Assembly (NCBI GenBank): GCA_030605515.1
Contig: JAUWIE010000122.1
Location: forward strand, 1-16,511
From: Thermoplasmatota archaeon
Lineage (GTDB): Archaea > Thermoplasmatota > E2 > DHVEG-1
Direction: 5' to 3'
Length of the DNA stretch: 16,511 bases
The notes under the pieces are model-generated. The model was not told where the DNA came from. It did no database searches and saw nothing but the letters and a program-made list of their open reading frames with translations. Positions 12,799 through 16,511 of the stretch are shown in pieces. Numbering within the stretch: the first letter of the stretch is position 1; each line of letters begins with the position of its first letter. The position numbers and the translations under genes are program-made.

Positions 12799-14565
12799 TT
12801 ATACCATTAATATAAATGGTCCCAGGATTAACCCAGATTTTGTAAATTTATCTGAACTATCTGAACAACTTGCCTCAACAGTCACAGAAGTACTTCCAAA
12901 TCCAAAGACAAATACAGATACAGATGCTTGTTCGTCAGATTTTATGCTGCTTATTGTACTAGATTTGGATCCGCCTATTGGCATAATTATCAGCCCGCCA
13001 TTCATCGTTATAGTCCATTTGATATTACTAGCATCAGCTTTTCCAGTGTTCTTAATAGTTGCACGAATACCCATTAATCCCCCAACATCTGTAATTTCGA
13101 GATTAGGCGTACTTGGTGGTGGAGGTTGTGCTATAGTAACTTTTAAAGAGGTTGACCAACCACTTTCAGCGTCACCATCACTTGCCTTTACTTTTACATT
13201 ATAGGTACCTGATGATGACCAACTATGCTCTCTCTGAACTGTTTCACCTGATTCATAATAGTCACCATTGTTGTCATCCCATTCATCAACAATGCTGTCT
13301 CCATTCCAATCCCAGCCATATTTTAATTGATCTCCATTAGGGTCAGTGGTACTGGTACTATATGTATAAGCTGTATTGGTGTTACCATTAGTTGGACCAT
13401 TTGGCTTGTTTGGTGTCTCTGGTGGTCTCTGTTCTTCATCCTTAAAAGCATAAATTGTACAATTAATGTAACCATAATCTATATCTAGTACTAATGTAGG
13501 TATGAATACTTTTCCGTCTGCTATTGCTGGTGATGATGCTGGTACTCCTTCCCATTCACCGAATGTATGGCTCCATGTTTCATCTCCATCATTTGCGTCT
13601 AAACAGATGAATTTACCAATTATTACTGATTCTTCAGGGTAGGTCCAATTAAGACTCAGTGCAATTGTTGGTATGTATATTTTTCCGTCTGCTATTGCTG
13701 GTGATGATGCTGGTACTCCTTCCCATTCACCGAATGTATGATTCCATATGATATCTCCGTTTTCTGCGTCTAAACAGATGAATTTACCAATAAAATAAGA
13801 TTCATTGATATATTCAAAATCAGGAACAATTTCAATAGTAGGGATATAAATTTTCCCATCGACTATTGCTGGTGATGATGCTGGTACTCCTTCCCATTCA
13901 CCAATTGTTATACTCCAAATTTCATCACCATCTTCGGTATCTAAACAGAAAAATTTACCCATTCCTATACCTGTATCAAAGTCAACATCAATTGTTGGAA
14001 AGTAAATTTTATCATCATAAACAGCAGGAGAAGAAACAATAAAACCATCTACAGTCCTAGCCCAGTTCTCACTTCCAGTCTCTGTGTCAAGACAATAAAC
14101 CTTTCCCGGCCATTGAAGCGGGGCATTATCTCCATATATTTGTTCTAACTTCATGTAATCCAAAAAGAAATTTTTCCAAAAATCAATAATTGACTTTACA
14201 TTTCCATTAAAAACATCCAATGATAAATCTAAGAATTCATAATCAACCATAGAAATAGGCCCCAAAGTACCAGCGTATAGGTTATTATCAACAACTACAG
14301 GAGAAGATACACCTATAAGATCATACCCTAATAAATGACTCCATAAAACATTATTTGTATCTGGAGCAGATGAAGTCGAATAACCAGTAAGTTGCGGGTC
14401 ATGACCAAACATCGGCCACCAATCAGATTCAGTTAAAGATAAATCTGAATTATTTTTAATGCTTTGTTTTTCTACAGATGTTTTATTGTTTATTGTTCCG
14501 GCTACAGATAATACAGTAGCGATCAACAGCATACATACAAACACGGATACTATTTTTTGTCTCAT
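12799..14565 (-). CDS. Secreted PQQ-type beta-propeller protein with PKD domain and C-terminal beta module
   Basis: Exported protein of 588 residues. Signal peptide about 1-23; WWPMFGHDPQLTGYS (49-63) is the usual opening of PQQ-like propellers; then propeller strands with repeated YCLDTETGSENW-like and SSPAIVDGKIYIPT-like blades (about 85-375), four of them carrying CLDxxxGxxxW. Next a PKD-like domain (about 380-480, TTDPNGDQLKYGWDWNGD, SGTYNVKVKASDGD), a proline hinge PPPP and a C-terminal module (about 488-588) ending GLILGPFILMV. The PKD and C-terminal parts are homologous to those of the two proteins at 830-3325. No catalytic or quinone-binding claim can be made; such propellers are mostly binding or scaffold domains. 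GGGGG lies about nine bases before the ATG. The three central blades are near-identical in DNA, so recent duplication is likely. Confidence 0.88.
   Translation of the reverse strand: MRQKIVSVFVCMLLIATVLSVAGTINNKTSVEKQSIKNNSDLSLTESDWWPMFGHDPQLTGYSTSSAPDTNNVLWSHLLGYDLIGVSSPVVVDNNLYAGTLGPISMVDYEFLDLSLDVFNGNVKSIIDFWKNFFLDYMKLEQIYGDNAPLQWPGKVYCLDTETGSENWARTVDGFIVSSPAVYDDKIYFPTIDVDFDTGIGMGKFFCLDTEDGDEIWSITIGEWEGVPASSPAIVDGKIYIPTIEIVPDFEYINESYFIGKFICLDAENGDIIWNHTFGEWEGVPASSPAIADGKIYIPTIALSLNWTYPEESVIIGKFICLDANDGDETWSHTFGEWEGVPASSPAIADGKVFIPTLVLDIDYGYINCTIYAFKDEEQRPPETPNKPNGPTNGNTNTAYTYSTSTTDPNGDQLKYGWDWNGDSIVDEWDDNNGDYYESGETVQREHSWSSSGTYNVKVKASDGDAESGWSTSLKVTIAQPPPPSTPNLEITDVGGLMGIRATIKNTGKADASNIKWTITMNGGLIIMPIGGSKSSTISSIKSDEQASVSVFVFGFGSTSVTVEASCSDSSDKFTKSGLILGPFILMV
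13510..13902 (-). repeat. Three 171-base tandem repeats in the propeller gene
   Basis: A 40-base segment is identical at 13521-13560, 13692-13731 and 13863-13902, spaced exactly 171 bases (57 codons). The first two copies are identical over 60 bases (13510-13569 and 13681-13740). They encode the GEWEGVPASSPAI part of each blade. The DNA identity is higher than needed for the protein, pointing to recent expansion or gene conversion. Confidence 0.9.
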
Positions 14566-14615
14566 TTATTATTTCCCCCAATATATAAATATACAATTTT
14601 ACTAACCAAACCTGA

Positions 14616-14626
14616 GTATTTAAATG
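14616..14626 (-). promoter_or_regulatory. TATA-type promoter of the propeller gene
   Basis: The minus strand reads CATTTAAATAC after an A-rich BRE-like stretch. A start about 26 bases on gives a leader of about 30 bases. Another TATA-like run at 14582-14597 is too close to ATG 14565 to serve. The divergent gap 14566-14894 otherwise holds only AT-rich DNA. Confidence 0.45.
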
Positions 14627-14837
14627 TTTTTATCGATAAGGTAAATAACCAGAACAATTTGATGATATCTTTGGATTTTAAGGACAAAATGTCTCTATAT
14701 AATGGCATTACTGTTAAGTAAAATATTTAATTTATTATTACTATTAATCAAGAAATAGACAAAATTAATAGATAAAAAAGTAATATACATAAATATAAGA
14801 TATTTTTTAGATTTATTGATTTATCTCATCAACAAAA

Positions 14838-14846
14838 TTTATATAA
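14838..14846 (+). promoter_or_regulatory. TATA-type promoter of the FG-GAP gene
   Basis: AAAATTTATATAAC has a near-ideal TTTATATAA core. A start about 26 bases on gives a leader of about 27 bases to ATG 14895. Confidence 0.6.
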
Positions 14847-14894
14847 CTTGCTTTTTATATATTATCTTATCTCTACTTATTGAAGGATAATAAA

Positions 14895-16235
14895 ATGGAT
14901 AAAAAAATTCTATTTAATAAAGGCATGACATTGGCAATAATAGCCTTATTATCCGGATTAAGTATAATGCCCAGTATAAGTGGAGACATCGAGAGAAATA
15001 CTAATATAATACACAATGAAACAGTCAATGTAGAAAAAGATCAAATTCTTGACCTAGCAGTAACCAATTATGACGGTATTAGCGTTCTCTTAGGCGATGG
15101 AACTGGTGGATTTAAAGACCGTAAAGACTATCCCATTGAAGATGGACCAGCTAGTCTTGTTGCTGGTGATTTCAACAAAGATGAAATCATTGATTTAGCA
15201 GTAACAAATCATAGGGAAGATGATGTTAGTATCCTGTTTGGTGATGGAACTGGTGGATTCAGAGACCGTAAAGACTATCCAGTAAAAGATAGACCAGCTT
15301 GCATTACAACAGGTGATTTCAACAAAGATGAAATCATTGATTTAGCCGTAACAAACTCTGAACATAATAGTATTAGTATTCTCATAGGTGATGGAAATGG
15401 AGCATTTGATACTCAAAAAGATTATCCAGTAGGAGATGGACCAGCTAGTCTTGTTGCTGGTGATTTCAACAAAGATGAAATCATTGATTTAGCAGTAACA
15501 AATCATAGGGAAGATGATGTTAGTATCCTGTTTGGTGATGGAACTGGTGGATTTGGGGATCGTAAAGACTATCGCGTAGAAAATGGTCCAGCAGGTATAA
15601 TTTCCAATGACTTCAACAAAGATAGTAACCTTGACCTAGGAGTCACAAACTTTTATGATAATAAAATTAGTATTCTTATAGGTGATGAAAATGGAAAATT
15701 TATCCAATACAAGGAATATTTAGTAGGGGCTGGTCCTGCAGGTATTGTTGCTGGTGATTTCAATAATGATGAAATAATGGATCTGGCAACACCAAATTTT
15801 TTTGATGGTACTATTAGCATTCTTTTAGGAGATGGCAAAGGTGGATTTGATAATCATCAGAATTATCAAGTTGGAAAGCGACCTTATAACATTGTTGCTG
15901 ATAATTTTAACTCTAATATTGAAGATAATCGACTAAATATAGTGATAAACAAACCAGATAATGCTATATATATAAAAAACAAAAAGATCCTAAAATTCTT
16001 TATCCCTCTAGTAATAGGAAAAATAGACATCGAGGTTAATGCATCACAAGAACAATTTGGAATACACAAGGTAGAGTTCTATGTAGATGACTCATTTCAA
16101 GCAATGGATGAAACAGAGCCTTATAGCTGGAATTGGAAAAAAAAGACATTCTTTAAACACACCATAAAAGTCATTGCATATGATAATGCTGGAAATAATG
16201 TTAGTAAAGAAATAACTGTTTTGAAGCTCTTTTAA
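14895..16235 (+). CDS. Secreted FG-GAP/VCBS-repeat protein with C-terminal Ig-like domain
   Basis: Exported protein of 446 residues. The signal peptide covers roughly 1-30 (ILFNKGMTLAIIALLSGLS core). Six tandem units of about 49 residues follow (about 48-342), each of the form DLAVTN...SILxGDGxGxF...YxVxxGPxxxxxGDFNxD. The DFNKDEIID loops resemble calcium sites of integrin-type FG-GAP repeats, so a calcium-bound propeller is expected. The last 80 residues contain GIHKVEFYVDDSFQAMDETEPYSW and HTIKVIAYDNAGN, an Ig-like fold common at the end of archaeal surface proteins. It lacks the C-terminal module of the other secreted proteins here. The frame opens with TTG at 14880, but ATG 14895, with GAAGGAT upstream, is the better start. 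Likely adhesin or binding protein; ligand unknown. The dockerin-type gene converges on it from the right, 23 bases away. Confidence 0.88.
   Translation: MDKKILFNKGMTLAIIALLSGLSIMPSISGDIERNTNIIHNETVNVEKDQILDLAVTNYDGISVLLGDGTGGFKDRKDYPIEDGPASLVAGDFNKDEIIDLAVTNHREDDVSILFGDGTGGFRDRKDYPVKDRPACITTGDFNKDEIIDLAVTNSEHNSISILIGDGNGAFDTQKDYPVGDGPASLVAGDFNKDEIIDLAVTNHREDDVSILFGDGTGGFGDRKDYRVENGPAGIISNDFNKDSNLDLGVTNFYDNKISILIGDENGKFIQYKEYLVGAGPAGIVAGDFNNDEIMDLATPNFFDGTISILLGDGKGGFDNHQNYQVGKRPYNIVADNFNSNIEDNRLNIVINKPDNAIYIKNKKILKFFIPLVIGKIDIEVNASQEQFGIHKVEFYVDDSFQAMDETEPYSWNWKKKTFFKHTIKVIAYDNAGNNVSKEITVLKLF
15140..15553 (+). repeat. 294-base (two-unit) duplication inside the FG-GAP gene
   Basis: The 120 bases at 15140-15259 are identical to those at 15434-15553, an offset of 294 bases, equal to two 147-base repeat units. 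Neighbouring units are much less alike. This indicates a recent duplication or conversion of a two-unit block, giving repeat 4 almost the same sequence as repeat 2. Confidence 0.9.
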
Positions 16236-16258
16236 AAATATTTATGATGAAAGACCTT

Positions 16259-16511
16259 TTACCATGGCGGATTACAACAGTCACCTGGTGAGGGACCACC
16301 TTGAAACATATAATCTACAAGGTAAACAAGATCTGCGATATCGGGCCCTACGCCATTTGCATCTATATCTGCCTGGCACATTATTTGGGGAGCAGGACCA
16401 CCTTGAAACATATAATCTACTAAATAGACTAAATCAGCTATGTCAGGACCATTGCCATTGCTATCAATATCAGCACATTCTACAATAAATAATGCACCAT
16501 CTGTAAGTTCA
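16259..16511 (-). CDS. C-terminus of a protein with two dockerin-like calcium-binding repeats (partial)
   Basis: Open on the minus strand from the right edge to a TAA at 16259-16261; 83 residues are visible and the start lies outside the window. Two near-identical segments of 34 residues occur: CADIDSNGNGPDIADLVYLVDYMFQGGPAP and CQADIDANGVGPDIADLVYLVDYMFQGGPSP (each split here from one continuous chain). The DIDxNGxGPDIADL loop followed by a helix is the F-hand of type I dockerin domains, with D, D and N at calcium positions, and the GGPxP tail is common after such repeats. The chain ends GDCCNPPW. The two copies are also alike in DNA. Dockerins bind cohesins or help attach enzymes and surface proteins; no cohesin is in this window. 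The upstream part, probably a secreted protein or enzyme, cannot be seen. The stop is 23 bases from the convergent FG-GAP gene. Confidence 0.8.
   Translation of the reverse strand, partial: ELTDGALFIVECADIDSNGNGPDIADLVYLVDYMFQGGPAPQIMCQADIDANGVGPDIADLVYLVDYMFQGGPSPGDCCNPPW

Noticed and set aside
14582..14597. TATA-like run directly before the propeller gene as its promoter
   Set aside because: Transcription would begin at or inside the start codon region and lose the ribosome site; the element at 14616-14626 is better spaced.
14880..14894. TTG start for the FG-GAP protein
   Set aside because: ATG 14895 lies five codons on with GAAGGAT upstream and leaves a normal signal peptide.
13510..15553. 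Regular repeats as a possible CRISPR array
   Set aside because: The repeats have 147- or 171-base periods, lie inside open coding frames and encode propeller blades; there are no short palindromic repeats or unique spacers.
16264..16488. Plus-strand frame at 16264-16488 as a gene
   Set aside because: It is the shadow of the minus-strand dockerin-like coding sequence, which has clear domain motifs.

Overview
The window looks like a chromosome segment of a euryarchaeon, most likely an uncultivated member of the Thermoplasmatota (marine benthic group D-like). The archaeal assignment rests on ribosomal protein L15e, the archaeal-type bifunctional fructose-1,6-bisphosphate aldolase/phosphatase, a stand-alone ADP-forming acyl-CoA synthetase beta subunit, AT-rich DNA with TATA-type promoters about 25 bases before likely transcription starts, and T-tract terminators. 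The lineage within Euryarchaeota is a guess from the style of the secreted proteins and is not proven.

Layout. Bases 1-619 hold the decayed C-terminal half of a tyrosine integrase running antisense into an intact tRNA-Arg(CCT) gene, probably the scar of an integrated element. Bases 830-3325 hold two tandem paralogous secreted proteins on the minus strand: a full-length one (thioredoxin-like domain with CPPC, a beta-rich middle, a PKD-like domain and a C-terminal beta module) and a short copy that lacks exactly 200 residues in frame. Bases 3554-4288 encode a compact TraB/PrgY-type protein. Bases 4388-7796 are a tight minus-strand operon: phenylacetate-CoA ligase-like enzyme, ADP-forming acyl-CoA synthetase beta subunit, then a long-form S-adenosylhomocysteine hydrolase. 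Its leader can fold into two hairpins, one covering the ribosome binding site. A small radical SAM protein lies just upstream.

Bases 8775-12537 are housekeeping: L15e (+), the cysS-usp pair (-) and, divergent from it, fbp (+). Bases 12799-16511 are a second cluster of exported proteins: a PQQ-type beta-propeller with PKD and the same C-terminal module (-), a six-repeat FG-GAP/VCBS protein with a C-terminal Ig-like domain (+), and, running in from the right edge, the C-terminus of a minus-strand protein with two dockerin-like calcium-binding repeats, which has no start codon in the window and is easy to miss.

How it fits together. Four or five of the genes encode cell-surface or secreted proteins made from repeat modules. 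Three share a roughly 100-residue C-terminal module ending in a hydrophobic strand right at the stop codon, which could be a surface-retention or sorting domain. The metabolic operon suggests arylacetate or organic-acid activation linked to methyl-cycle recycling, but that link is inference. The most unusual items are the 600-base in-frame deletion paralogue, the shared C-terminal module, the archaeal dockerin tail and the structured leader of the ligase operon.
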